From an uncultured Draconibacterium sp. (GTDB lineage: Bacteria > Bacteroidota > Bacteroidia > Bacteroidales > Prolixibacteraceae): a DNA stretch of 64,000 bases. The stretch lies in contig NZ_OY776411.1 of the NCBI RefSeq assembly GCF_963675585.1, positions 129,001 to 193,000 on the forward strand, read 5' to 3'. Below, one piece after another: positions 17,292-25,328 of this stretch. Under the pieces are notes generated by a model, which did not search any database, had not been told where the DNA came from, and saw nothing but the letters and a program-made list of their open reading frames with translations. Numbering within the stretch: the first letter of the stretch is position 1; the number at the start of each line of letters is the position of its first letter. The position numbers and the translations under genes are program-made.

Positions 17292-17426
17292 AAAGCTTCG
17301 AGCCGCGAGCTTTAAGCTTCAAGAAAGAAAAAGGAAGTATAACAACAGAGTATTTTTAAAAACAAGGTAAAATATATTTATTACAATTCGAATAAGCTAG
17401 CAGCTTGAAGCTAGCAGCTAATAGCT
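17292..17426. repeat. AGCTT-rich direct and inverted repeats in the aldolase-dehydrogenase spacer
   Basis: Two tracts rich in AGCT words lie at 17292-17323 and 17393-17426. The second contains GCTAGCAGCT twice (17396-17405 and 17410-17419). AAGCTTCAAG in the first is nearly the inverse of AGCTTGAAGCT in the second, so the RNA can fold across the spacer. The start codon of the next gene follows 6 bases later, so the structure could affect its translation. Confidence 0.6.
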
Positions 17427-17431
17427 AAAAT

Positions 17432-18706
17432 ATGAAAACAAAAGCAGTACGATTATACGGCAAAAAAGATTTGCGTTTGGAAGAGTTTGAACTTCCGAAA
17501 ATAAAAGACGATGAGATTTTGGCAAAAGTAGTAAGCGACAGTATTTGCATGTCGAGCTACAAGGCGGCAACACAGGGAACCGACCACAAACGTGTTCCAA
17601 ACGATGTGGCTGAAAATCCAATTATCATTGGTCACGAGTTCAGTGGCGAAATTGTGGAAGTTGGTGCCAAGTGGGCTAATAAATTTAAAGCAGGCCAGAA
17701 ATATTCTATTCAGCCGGCCATTTATTACGAAGATGGTCCGGTTGGTGTTTTAAGCGCACCTGGTTATTCGTACCAGCACATTGGTGGTGATGCCACTTAT
17801 GTGATTATTCCAAAAGATGTACTCGATCAGGATTGTTTGCTTGCTTATGACGGCCCCGGTTTTTACCCCGCATCGTTGGCCGAACCATTGAGTTGTGTGA
17901 TTGGTGCTATGCATGCCAATTACCACACCACACCGGGTTCGTATGTGCACAAAATGGAAATTGTACAGGGTGGTAAAATGGCCATTCTGGCAGGAGTAGG
18001 CCCGATGGGACTGGCAGCAATTAATTATGTAATCAGTCGCACCGACCGCAAACCTTCATTAATGGTGGTTACCGATATTTCACAGGAACGTTTGGATCGT
18101 GCAGCAGATATTTTCCCGCAAAAATGGGCAAAAGAAAATGGTATTGAACTGGTTTACATGAATACCGGAAATGTTGATGATCCGGTGGCAGCACTGAAAG
18201 AACTTTCGGGCGGAACCGGCTACGACGATGTATTTGCCTTTGCTCCGGTGGCTCCTGTAATTGAACAAGGAGATGCCATTTTAGCAAACGATGGTTGTTT
18301 GAACTTTTTTGCCGGACCAAGCAACACAGAGTTTTCCGCAAAAATGAATTTTTACAACGTGCACTACGCATCAACTCACATTGTTGGTACATCGGGTGGT
18401 AACAACGACGACATGGTTGAGGCCCTGGATTGTATGAGCAAAGGACTCGATCCTGCAGGTTTGGTTACGCATGTTGGTGGTTTAAATTCAGTTATCAGTA
18501 CCACGCTCGATCTTCCAAATATTCCGGGAGGGAAAAAACTGGTTTATACCCACAAAAATTTACCGCTAACAGCTATTTCTGATTTTGAAAAATTGGGAAA
18601 AGAAAATCCGTTTTATGCTGAGCTGGCCAAAATTGTTGCCAAAACAAAAGGGCTTTGGAACGTAGAAGCAGAAGCATATTTACTGGAAAATGCACCTGAA
18701 GTTTAA
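17432..18706 (+). CDS. zinc-binding medium-chain dehydrogenase, L-sorbose-1-phosphate reductase-like (SorE-type)
   Basis: 424 residues, longer than the usual 340-350 of this superfamily. Catalytic zinc ligands are visible as Cys39 (SICMSS) and His68-Glu69 (GHEFSGE), with LAEPLSC in the usual Glu position (about 151). The NAD(P)-binding motif is AGVGPMGLAAINYV (about residue 188). The four-cysteine structural zinc loop is absent. Extra residues and overall style match L-sorbose-1-phosphate reductases, which reduce ketose phosphates to hexitol phosphates. Together with the aldolase/SDR and transaldolase-like genes it suggests a polyol- or ketose-phosphate route. Identity of the substrate is inferred only. 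Confidence 0.8.
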   Translation: MKTKAVRLYGKKDLRLEEFELPKIKDDEILAKVVSDSICMSSYKAATQGTDHKRVPNDVAENPIIIGHEFSGEIVEVGAKWANKFKAGQKYSIQPAIYYEDGPVGVLSAPGYSYQHIGGDATYVIIPKDVLDQDCLLAYDGPGFYPASLAEPLSCVIGAMHANYHTTPGSYVHKMEIVQGGKMAILAGVGPMGLAAINYVISRTDRKPSLMVVTDISQERLDRAADIFPQKWAKENGIELVYMNTGNVDDPVAALKELSGGTGYDDVFAFAPVAPVIEQGDAILANDGCLNFFAGPSNTEFSAKMNFYNVHYASTHIVGTSGGNNDDMVEALDCMSKGLDPAGLVTHVGGLNSVISTTLDLPNIPGGKKLVYTHKNLPLTAISDFEKLGKENPFYAELAKIVAKTKGLWNVEAEAYLLENAPEV

Positions 18707-18730
18707 GATGCATTAAATTCACATAACATT

Positions 18731-18783
18731 GGTCGGCAATCTTTGATATTAAAAGCTTGCCGACCGATTACTTCCTATCTTTG
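18731..18783 (+). promoter_or_regulatory. hairpin and Bacteroidota promoter upstream of the FSA gene
   Basis: TATCTTTG (18776-18783) is an exact TAnnTTTG -7 element, 63 bases before the start codon. A perfect 9-base inverted repeat, GGTCGGCAA (18731-18739) with TTGCCGACC (18757-18765), lies directly upstream. Its right arm contains the only TTG at a plausible -33 distance. It may be an operator for the promoter or a terminator-like hairpin of the dehydrogenase gene without a T run. Confidence 0.5.
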
Positions 18784-18846
18784 CAGCCTCTAATCTTGCC
18801 AAGAACTTACGCTTAAAACTTACGTTTACATTTAACACATTACATT

Positions 18847-19509
18847 ATGATTTATTTGGCAGACACCGCAGACATTGAAGCATTAAAGAAGTTATACAGC
18901 TTTTTCCCTTTAGCAGGAGTAACCACAAATCCGACCATTTTAAAACAGTCGGGATTAAAACTCTCAAAAGCAATTGCTGAAGTTATAAACATAGTTGGCA
19001 AAGGAATGATCCACGTTCAGGTACTGTCTAACCGCGCTGATGAAATGGTAGCAGAAGCAAAAAAATACAAGGAATATTTCGACCTTGGAAACAACTATTA
19101 CGCAAAAATTCCGGTATCGGTTGAAGGTTACAAAGCCATGCAAATGTTAAAAGACGCAGGAATTAATGTAACTGCAACTGCAATTTTTACGCAACAGCAA
19201 GCTTTGGTGGCATCACGTGCAGGTGCCGATTTTGTTGCTCCTTATGTTAGCCGTCTCGACAACATTTCGTCGCACGGAATTGAAGTAGTTGCCGATATTG
19301 TTACCAACACTGTTGAGTTTGATTTGCCAACAAAAGTTTTGGCTGCCAGTTTTAAAACGGTTGACCAGATTTACCGTGTAAGTATGGCCGGTGCACAATC
19401 GGCAACCATTGGACCCGATTTATTGATGCAGCTGGTTGCCCACCCTATGACAGATATTAGTATTGCTCAGTTTGAGATAGACGGTAAAGATTTATACGAC
19501 ATTGTTTAA
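18847..19509 (+). CDS. fsa: fructose-6-phosphate aldolase / small transaldolase
   Basis: 220 residues, the short TalC/FSA class. LADTADIEALKKL and GVTTNPTILKQSG form the family start. The Schiff-base lysine is Lys87 in YYAKIPVSVEG, and TATAIFTQQQALVA plus ADFVAPYVSRLDN follow. Members either cleave fructose 6-phosphate to dihydroxyacetone and glyceraldehyde 3-phosphate or act as transaldolases; the two activities are hard to tell apart by sequence. It has its own promoter behind the dehydrogenase gene. In Bacteroidota this gene is often the only transaldolase, so a housekeeping pentose-phosphate role is as likely as a role in the upstream block. Confidence 0.88.
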   Translation: MIYLADTADIEALKKLYSFFPLAGVTTNPTILKQSGLKLSKAIAEVINIVGKGMIHVQVLSNRADEMVAEAKKYKEYFDLGNNYYAKIPVSVEGYKAMQMLKDAGINVTATAIFTQQQALVASRAGADFVAPYVSRLDNISSHGIEVVADIVTNTVEFDLPTKVLAASFKTVDQIYRVSMAGAQSATIGPDLLMQLVAHPMTDISIAQFEIDGKDLYDIV

Positions 19510-19533
19510 AACAACATTTTTTATATTTAAAAA

Positions 19534-21705
19534 TTACGAATGCCCCAGGGGCATAGTAAATATAAAGGTACTCCCCGCGCCAACTTCACTTTCTACCCAA
19601 ATTTGCCCACCGTGTTTTTTCACAAACTCTTTACAAATTACAAGTCCTAATCCACTTCCTTTCTCGCCCTCAGTTCCTGTTGATGAGACATTGTTGTCTA
19701 TTCTAAATATTTTCTCGATATTTTCTTGAGGTATTCCAATGCCTGTATCGCAAATTTTAATTTCGCAAAATCCATTTTTGGATTTGGTGGAAATAGAGAT
19801 CTCTCCGTCAGCAGGAGTAAATTTTAGAGCATTTGCCAGCAAATTCCGATACACAGTTGAAAACATATTTACATCGGCGTTAACCACTATTTTTTGCTTT
19901 GTAAACACTTCAATTAAAATGTTCTTTTTAAGAGCTGTTTCTTCATGAAAAAGAATTAATTCCCGCACTTTAACATTTACATCAAAATTTTCAGGTTTAA
20001 ACTGTATTGCATTTCGTTGCACCCGTGCCCAGGTTAAAAGATTAACAAGCAGATCATGCGCTTGATTCGACGAATTGTGAATGCTTTGCAGGCGCATTTC
20101 TATTTTTTTATCTTTCATTTTTCGAAAGCCGGAAAGCAAAACCTCGGAAAAACCCACAATAATATTAAAGTGATTTCCCAGGTCGTGTCCAATTATAGAA
20201 AAGAATTTATCTTTTGTTTTATTGAGCTCTTTTAGCGCCTCGTTTTGCGAAATGATCAATTGATTCTGCTCGTCAATTTGTAAGGTTCTTTCCTCCACCT
20301 TTTGTTTTAATACGATTTTATCGTTTTTCAATTTCTGTTCTCGTATTTTAATAAAGGTTATTACCATTAAGGTTATAAGAATCAAATAAGCCCAATAAGC
20401 ATAAACACTTCTCCACCAGGGAGGAAGCACCACTAACGAGAAACTAATAACTTTATCGGCCCACACACCATCGTTATTTGAACCTTTTACACTAAATGTA
20501 TATTCGCCTGCGGGTAAAGCAAAAAACGGCACAAACCTTCGGTTGCCAATGTCATTCCACTGCGTTGAAACCCCTTCCATTTTGTAGGCATAATTATTTT
20601 TTTGCGGATTGGTAAATTCAAGTGCCGCAAACTCAATTGTAAACGATTGAACCTTGTGCGACAAAATTTCCTTAGCTCCCTGTTCAATATTGATCTCCTC
20701 CTGAATTCCGTTGGTAGTTTTTCGAAACGAAGTAAATACAAGATTTGGAACATTGGGGTTTCCGGCAATCGAATCAGGATAAAAAGTATTAAATCCATTC
20801 ATCCCACCAAACAACATTTGTCCATCGGGACACATACAGGCTGCTCTCAAATTAAATTCAAGACTTTGCAAACCATCTTCCGGCGTGTAAATTTCCAATT
20901 CGTTATTGTCGGGATTAAATTTGCATAATCCGCTACCTGTTGCAAACCACAAATTGTTGCTTTGGTCTTTTTTAATGGCATAAATATAGTTACTTGGCAA
21001 CCCCTGTTCTTCGCCAAAATGCCCAAATTCCGAACTCTTTTTATCAAAAACATTAGCATAAGCATTCGAGCCAATCCAAATGTTGCCATCGCCATCTTCG
21101 CAAAGCGAAATAATAAAATTACTGTTCAGACCACCCGCTTCCTTTTTAAAGTAAGTGATTTCTTTTGTTTGAGGATTATAAACATCCAATCCGTTAATTG
21201 TAGCAATCCAAATCAATCCTTCCGAATCTTCCAGCAAACTGTAAATTAAGTTGGCACTTAGTCGATGATTAATTTCTTCATCGATATTAAAAACCTCCAC
21301 TTCCGAATCTTGAACATTTACTCTATACAAACCATTTGAGGTTGCAATCCAGCAATTCTTATTCACGTCTTGAATAATGTCGTAAATTCGGGTATTTAAA
21401 AAAGTTGGGAAGTTGGGCCGTTTAAAATATTCATTCCATAAGTGAAATTGATTTCGGGGTTTATCGTAAATAAAAATTCCATTTCGGGTTCCTAACCAAA
21501 TGTCCCCTCCGGAATCTTTAAAAACAGTGTGTATAAAATCATTTGAAAGATGATGATTTCCTGACTGTTGCGTCGAGAAATGTTCAACCTCATTGGTTTC
21601 CGGATTTACAAGGTTCAAACCCTGGCCCCAGGTACCAACCCAAATAATACCATCGTTGTTTTTATACAAGCCGCCAATAACATTACCCAATAGGTTTTGT
21701 AGCAT
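19534..21705 (-). CDS. two-component sensor histidine kinase, C-terminal part of a frameshifted gene
   Basis: 723 codons. It continues the Reg_prop beta-propeller begun in the neighbouring frame (repeats such as IIWVGTWGQGL, DIWLGTRNGIF, NIWIGSNAYANV). Then come a Y_Y_Y domain (about 345-425), one membrane helix (YAYWAYLILITLMVITFI), a coiled coil, HisKA (IIGHDLGNHFNI, His near 505) and HATPase_c (NLLANALKFTP, DTGIGIP, GSGLGLVICKEF). There is no receiver or AraC domain, so it is a stand-alone kinase and not a full hybrid HTCS. Its apparent ATG is internal: removing one base of the CCC at 21686-21688 joins it to the upstream frame. Confidence 0.85.
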   Translation of the reverse strand: MLQNLLGNVIGGLYKNNDGIIWVGTWGQGLNLVNPETNEVEHFSTQQSGNHHLSNDFIHTVFKDSGGDIWLGTRNGIFIYDKPRNQFHLWNEYFKRPNFPTFLNTRIYDIIQDVNKNCWIATSNGLYRVNVQDSEVEVFNIDEEINHRLSANLIYSLLEDSEGLIWIATINGLDVYNPQTKEITYFKKEAGGLNSNFIISLCEDGDGNIWIGSNAYANVFDKKSSEFGHFGEEQGLPSNYIYAIKKDQSNNLWFATGSGLCKFNPDNNELEIYTPEDGLQSLEFNLRAACMCPDGQMLFGGMNGFNTFYPDSIAGNPNVPNLVFTSFRKTTNGIQEEINIEQGAKEILSHKVQSFTIEFAALEFTNPQKNNYAYKMEGVSTQWNDIGNRRFVPFFALPAGEYTFSVKGSNNDGVWADKVISFSLVVLPPWWRSVYAYWAYLILITLMVITFIKIREQKLKNDKIVLKQKVEERTLQIDEQNQLIISQNEALKELNKTKDKFFSIIGHDLGNHFNIIVGFSEVLLSGFRKMKDKKIEMRLQSIHNSSNQAHDLLVNLLTWARVQRNAIQFKPENFDVNVKVRELILFHEETALKKNILIEVFTKQKIVVNADVNMFSTVYRNLLANALKFTPADGEISISTKSKNGFCEIKICDTGIGIPQENIEKIFRIDNNVSSTGTEGEKGSGLGLVICKEFVKKHGGQIWVESEVGAGSTFIFTMPLGHS

Positions 21706-22777
21706 CGGGCCGATAAGTGTTTCTATACAGTTTAAATTTTTTCTTTTTCAAATCAGTTTTACTCACACCCGATAAAGTTCCAATCCATAGATTTTCCGAT
21801 TTATCGATTAACAAGCACTGCACAATATTGTGCCCAATTTGGCTATTCTCAAGCGTGAAATTCTGAATGCTGTTTGTTGACTCAGATGCGGCAGAAACAA
21901 GATACAAACCATTGCCTTCGGTGGCAATTAACAGATTTCCTGTTTTATCCTGAACAAGGTTGCGAATAAAGGTTGCGAATAGAAATGATTTTCCACTTTC
22001 TAACTCAAATTGTACCTCTTCTGCCATTCCCAGGGAGTTGTTCACCATAAATAAACCCGCGTCAGTTCCAACCCAAATTCGCTGTGTTTTGTCCTGATAA
22101 AGTGCGGTTACATTGGCTTCGTTAAAAACAGCCCCTCCAATGGTTTTAAATGTATAATATGTAAATTCCTTCAATTCCGGGTCGAAGGATGCAAGTCCGT
22201 TTGGAGATCCGATCCAAACAATACCACTTTTTGACTCGAGTACCGGAATTTTTACATCTTTCACTGATGGATCGTATGGAAAGTGAGTTGTGTAATTTTG
22301 ATGGCTCTCAGCTACAGGATCATAAATTGAAATTACCGGTGGTGTATTAATCAGTATCTTTCCATTTTTCAGACAGATGTTATCGTAAATGTATTCGGTA
22401 ATATTCGACTGCAAATCGGTTTTGAAATGAATCCGTTCAAATCTGTTTTCAGTTCGAAAATATTTGTGCAGACCGCCTTTTGTGCCAATCCACAGGTTTC
22501 CGTCGTTATCTTCAGAGATGGCATAAATCCAGTTATTGGATATGGAGTTGGAGTCGGCCGGATTAAAACGAAACAATTTAAAATCGCGACCATCAAACCG
22601 ATCTAAACCGTTCTGAGTTCCTAACCAAATATAACCTTTTGAATCTTGAAAAATGCAGTTGACAACACTTTGCGAAAGACCTTCATTAATTGAGTAATTA
22701 GTAAAACCAAACTGCTGAGGACATACTTTTCCTATCAATAACAGACTGAAAATCAGTATTCCGATTAATCGTTTCAT
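21683..22777 (-). CDS. two-component sensor histidine kinase, N-terminal part of a frameshifted gene
   Basis: 364 codons: signal peptide (MKRLIGILIFSLLLIGKVCP) and the first half of a periplasmic two-bladed Reg_prop propeller, with repeated GYIWLGTQNGLDRFDG, NLWIGTKGGLHKY, RIWVGTDAGLFMV and NLWIGTLSGVSKT. The frame ends at a TAA in the middle of a propeller repeat, 23 bases into the next frame. The two parts together equal 1080 residues after a one-base deletion, the expected size for this kinase class. It would sense an extracellular ligand, often a glycan. The partner regulator is not in the window. Confidence 0.85.
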   Translation of the reverse strand: MKRLIGILIFSLLLIGKVCPQQFGFTNYSINEGLSQSVVNCIFQDSKGYIWLGTQNGLDRFDGRDFKLFRFNPADSNSISNNWIYAISEDNDGNLWIGTKGGLHKYFRTENRFERIHFKTDLQSNITEYIYDNICLKNGKILINTPPVISIYDPVAESHQNYTTHFPYDPSVKDVKIPVLESKSGIVWIGSPNGLASFDPELKEFTYYTFKTIGGAVFNEANVTALYQDKTQRIWVGTDAGLFMVNNSLGMAEEVQFELESGKSFLFATFIRNLVQDKTGNLLIATEGNGLYLVSAASESTNSIQNFTLENSQIGHNIVQCLLIDKSENLWIGTLSGVSKTDLKKKKFKLYRNTYRPDATKPIG

Positions 22778-22850
22778 GGCTTTTAAAAATCAACACAATC
22801 TACTGATTTTTATCATATTCGACAAATAAACTTAAAAATCTATTGGTTAT

Positions 22851-23918
22851 TTATTTTCCCTCCAAACTCTCCAGATAACTCAATCCCATTCGCAACTCTC
22901 CGTAACTTACCTCGTCGCCAAAATGCGCCTTTGCCTCACCAAAACTTTTGTTCTCCGTTTTCACGAAATAATCGGTAATCTTTTTGAGTTTATTCTCTTC
23001 CAGAAAATGAGTGACTTCCAGCTCTCCGAGTTTTACGAAATGTGCCAAATGGCTCTCTATCGTATTTTTCGAAAGTGCCCTTTCCGTCGCAATTTCATCA
23101 GGCGTTTTTCCCGACTGAAACAATTCAAAACTCACTTTCTTGGTATCTTCTTTTGGCTTCTTTTCCTTTTTGGGAGTTTCCTTTAGCGGAATTAATCCCC
23201 GTTCAATCTCGTTTTCGTCGCAATAAAGCTGAATGATCTGAAGTATATCAGCACCATAATTTTCAATCTTTTTAGCCCCCAAACCATTTATCAACTGCAA
23301 CGATTTAGTATCGATCGGTAAATAATTCACCAATTCTATCAATGCTTTTTGCGAGAAAATCATGTAAGCAGGAATTCCACTTTCCGACGATTTTTCGTAA
23401 CGCCAGGCACGCAATGTTTTATACAACTCGAGGTGCGGAATATTTTCTAAATCCTGAATAGGTTTTGCCTTTTTCGCTTTTCCCTTTGCCGATTTTGTGT
23501 CGAGCGAAGCTTTTGCCTGTTCGTTTAACAGAACTTTTACATCAAATCCTTCTTTGCAAACTTCAAAACCGGCCAGTTTTGTTTCAACTTCTGTCAATAA
23601 ATTATCAATTGTATGTTTGAGCTGTTTTTTAACTGCCTTATTATCAATGTCCAAATCAGCAGCAGCAAGCGGAACAACCAAATTTATCTCCAGCTTCTCG
23701 CTAAAATAATCGGAAGCTTTTGCCAAACGTTCTTTTAATGGATCATTGTTTTCCGCATCCGGATTTTCTTCCAGGTATTTTTTCAGTTGTTTCTGAAATT
23801 TATCGGCAACTTCCTGTAATTCGGTTTTGGCAGCTATTCGCATTTTTGTAAATAGCGATAACATCACTTCGGGAAAACTTCCCAGGTTTTCGTCGGCCAG
23901 TTTGTTAATGGAGTTCAC
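22851..23918 (-). CDS. PIF1/RecD-like helicase, C-terminal part (HRDC and helix-turn-helix) of a frameshifted gene
   Basis: 355 codons. A charged helical region (1-165) is followed by an HRDC domain (about 172-245, LYKTLRAWRYEKSSESGIPA and INGLGAKKIENYG) that binds nucleic acid. A C-terminal helix-turn-helix reads SFELFQSGKTPDEIATERAL and TIESHLAHFVKLGELEV. The apparent start is a GTG that overlaps the end of the previous frame. In this frame the upstream codons read FNFYRITYL and continue straight from the helicase. Restoring one base in the AAAA at 23943-23946 joins them. It is the nucleic-acid-binding tail of the helicase and not a separate gene. Confidence 0.8.
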   Translation of the reverse strand: MNSINKLADENLGSFPEVMLSLFTKMRIAAKTELQEVADKFQKQLKKYLEENPDAENNDPLKERLAKASDYFSEKLEINLVVPLAAADLDIDNKAVKKQLKHTIDNLLTEVETKLAGFEVCKEGFDVKVLLNEQAKASLDTKSAKGKAKKAKPIQDLENIPHLELYKTLRAWRYEKSSESGIPAYMIFSQKALIELVNYLPIDTKSLQLINGLGAKKIENYGADILQIIQLYCDENEIERGLIPLKETPKKEKKPKEDTKKVSFELFQSGKTPDEIATERALSKNTIESHLAHFVKLGELEVTHFLEENKLKKITDYFVKTENKSFGEAKAHFGDEVSYGELRMGLSYLESLEGK

Positions 23919-25147
23919 CAGGTAAGTGATACGGTAAAAGTTAAAAGTTCGGTCAGCAATTCCTTTTGATACGCAAACTTCGCGTCTGTCAATTCCCGGT
24001 CTCCGGGCTGATTTTCTTCCACACTCTGAATAAAACCACCCACCGTTCTGTCGTTAATAATACTTCGTTCCGAAATTGGCGTACTCAACACCATTCCTTC
24101 CAGGGTTTTACAGCGGCTAAGCGCCACATAAACCTGCCCGTGTGCAAACGAAGCCTCTGCATCGATCACTGCTTTTTCAAAAGTTAAACCCTGACTTTTA
24201 TGAATGGTAATTGCCCAGGCAAGTTTTAAAGGCATTTGTTTAAAGGCACCTTCAATCTCCTCCTTAATCTCCGAAGTCTCTTTGTCAATCGAATACTTTA
24301 CATTCTCCCAAAGCAAGGGAGAAACCGCAATTTCAAACTCTTCTCCGGGACACTTTACATAAACGGTCTCATCGTCTATTTTGGCCACCTTTCCTATTTT
24401 ACCGTTGTAAAACTGTTTCTCCGGCTCGGGATCGTTTTTTACAAACATCACCTGCGCGCCCACTTTCAGTTTTAATTCAGACTCGGTAGGATACGAATAT
24501 TCCGGAAAATTACCTTCGATGTTTGCCCTGAACACTTCCGATTTTGTGTGAAGTTCGCGCAACTTTGAATCATTTATTCGCTGTGCCTGAACATTGTGCG
24601 TACAAAGTGTAATGTACCCGTCCATATCGCCCGGGACAAAGTTTGGAATGTGTCGCTTGTTTAAAGCAGCCACTGTTGCCTCATCCAGTTTATTATCGCG
24701 CACTTTATTCAAAATAGCAATAAAATGATCGTCTTGCTGACGAAAAACATGGGTAAGTTCAATACTTACCAAGGGCGTATGTTTTAACACCTTACTGCTG
24801 AAAAAATACACTGTTTCATACTCGCGCCTGAGCAATCCCCACTCTTCGTTTTTAACTACGGGCGACAATTGTTGTAAATCGCCGATCATTAAAACCTGCG
24901 CCCCTCCAAAAGGTTTGCGCCCGTTTTTAAATCTGCGCATCACCCGGTCGATGGCATCAAGTACATCAGCCCGAACCATACTTATTTCGTCAATCACCAA
25001 CAAATCCAGACTGCGAATTATATTGATTTTATCTTTGGTATACCGTTTTTGAAGCGTCTGTTCGTTTTCGGTTCCCACCTGCGGGGCAAACGGACAACTG
25101 GAAAAAGGAATGAATGGTAACTCCACCTGCATTAATTGCCGCAACAC
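23915..25147 (-). CDS. PIF1/RecD-like helicase, central ATPase part of a frameshifted gene
   Basis: 410 codons. It carries superfamily 1 motifs II (LLVIDEISMV), III (MIGDLQQLSPVV), a TNxD-like region, motif V (WAITIHKSQGLTFEKAVID) and VI (QVYVALSRCKTLEGMVLSTP). The first 18 or so codons are an out-of-frame artefact; the genuine sequence starts at PFAPQVGTENEQ, which continues the HSFFQL of the N-terminal frame. The gene sits directly behind the ThDP enzyme gene. This family of helicases with HRDC and HTH tails is widespread in Bacteroidota and presumed to act in DNA repair or recombination. Confidence 0.85.
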   Translation of the reverse strand: MLRQLMQVELPFIPFSSCPFAPQVGTENEQTLQKRYTKDKINIIRSLDLLVIDEISMVRADVLDAIDRVMRRFKNGRKPFGGAQVLMIGDLQQLSPVVKNEEWGLLRREYETVYFFSSKVLKHTPLVSIELTHVFRQQDDHFIAILNKVRDNKLDEATVAALNKRHIPNFVPGDMDGYITLCTHNVQAQRINDSKLRELHTKSEVFRANIEGNFPEYSYPTESELKLKVGAQVMFVKNDPEPEKQFYNGKIGKVAKIDDETVYVKCPGEEFEIAVSPLLWENVKYSIDKETSEIKEEIEGAFKQMPLKLAWAITIHKSQGLTFEKAVIDAEASFAHGQVYVALSRCKTLEGMVLSTPISERSIINDRTVGGFIQSVEENQPGDRELTDAKFAYQKELLTELLTFTVSLTW

Positions 25148-25304
25148 CGGTTGGCGCTACCACAATCATACGTTTGGGCGATCGCTCTTTTAAACTTTTC
25201 AGGAAAGTGGTTTTCCCTGTTCCTGCTTTTCCGGTTAAAAAAATATTCTGCCCGGTATATTGTACAAAATCGTAAGCGAATTCCAGTTGTTTGTTGGTCT
25301 GCAT
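25029..25304 (-). CDS. PIF1/RecD-like helicase, N-terminal Walker A part of a frameshifted gene
   Basis: 91 codons, of which about the first 70 are genuine: the Walker A loop TGKAGTGKTTFLKSL (about residues 24-38) and motif Ia VVAPTGVAAINAGGVTIHSFFQL. The last 20 or so residues (SVCPAGGNRK...) are out of frame. Deleting one base near 25094 restores HSFFQL-PFAPQVGTE. With the second correction the whole gene spans 22851-25304 and codes for about 817 residues. It begins 24 bases after the ThDP enzyme stop. Confidence 0.85.
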   Translation of the reverse strand: MQTNKQLEFAYDFVQYTGQNIFLTGKAGTGKTTFLKSLKERSPKRMIVVAPTGVAAINAGGVTIHSFFQLSVCPAGGNRKRTDASKTVYQR

Positions 25305-25328
25305 TTATTCCAATTTTCCACTAAAATA

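Noticed and set aside
15324-18706. Rhamnose pathway assigned to the aldolase/SDR and dehydrogenase genes
   Set aside because: No rhaA, rhaB, permease or lactaldehyde gene nearby; the resemblance of the fusion to RhaEW alone is not enough.
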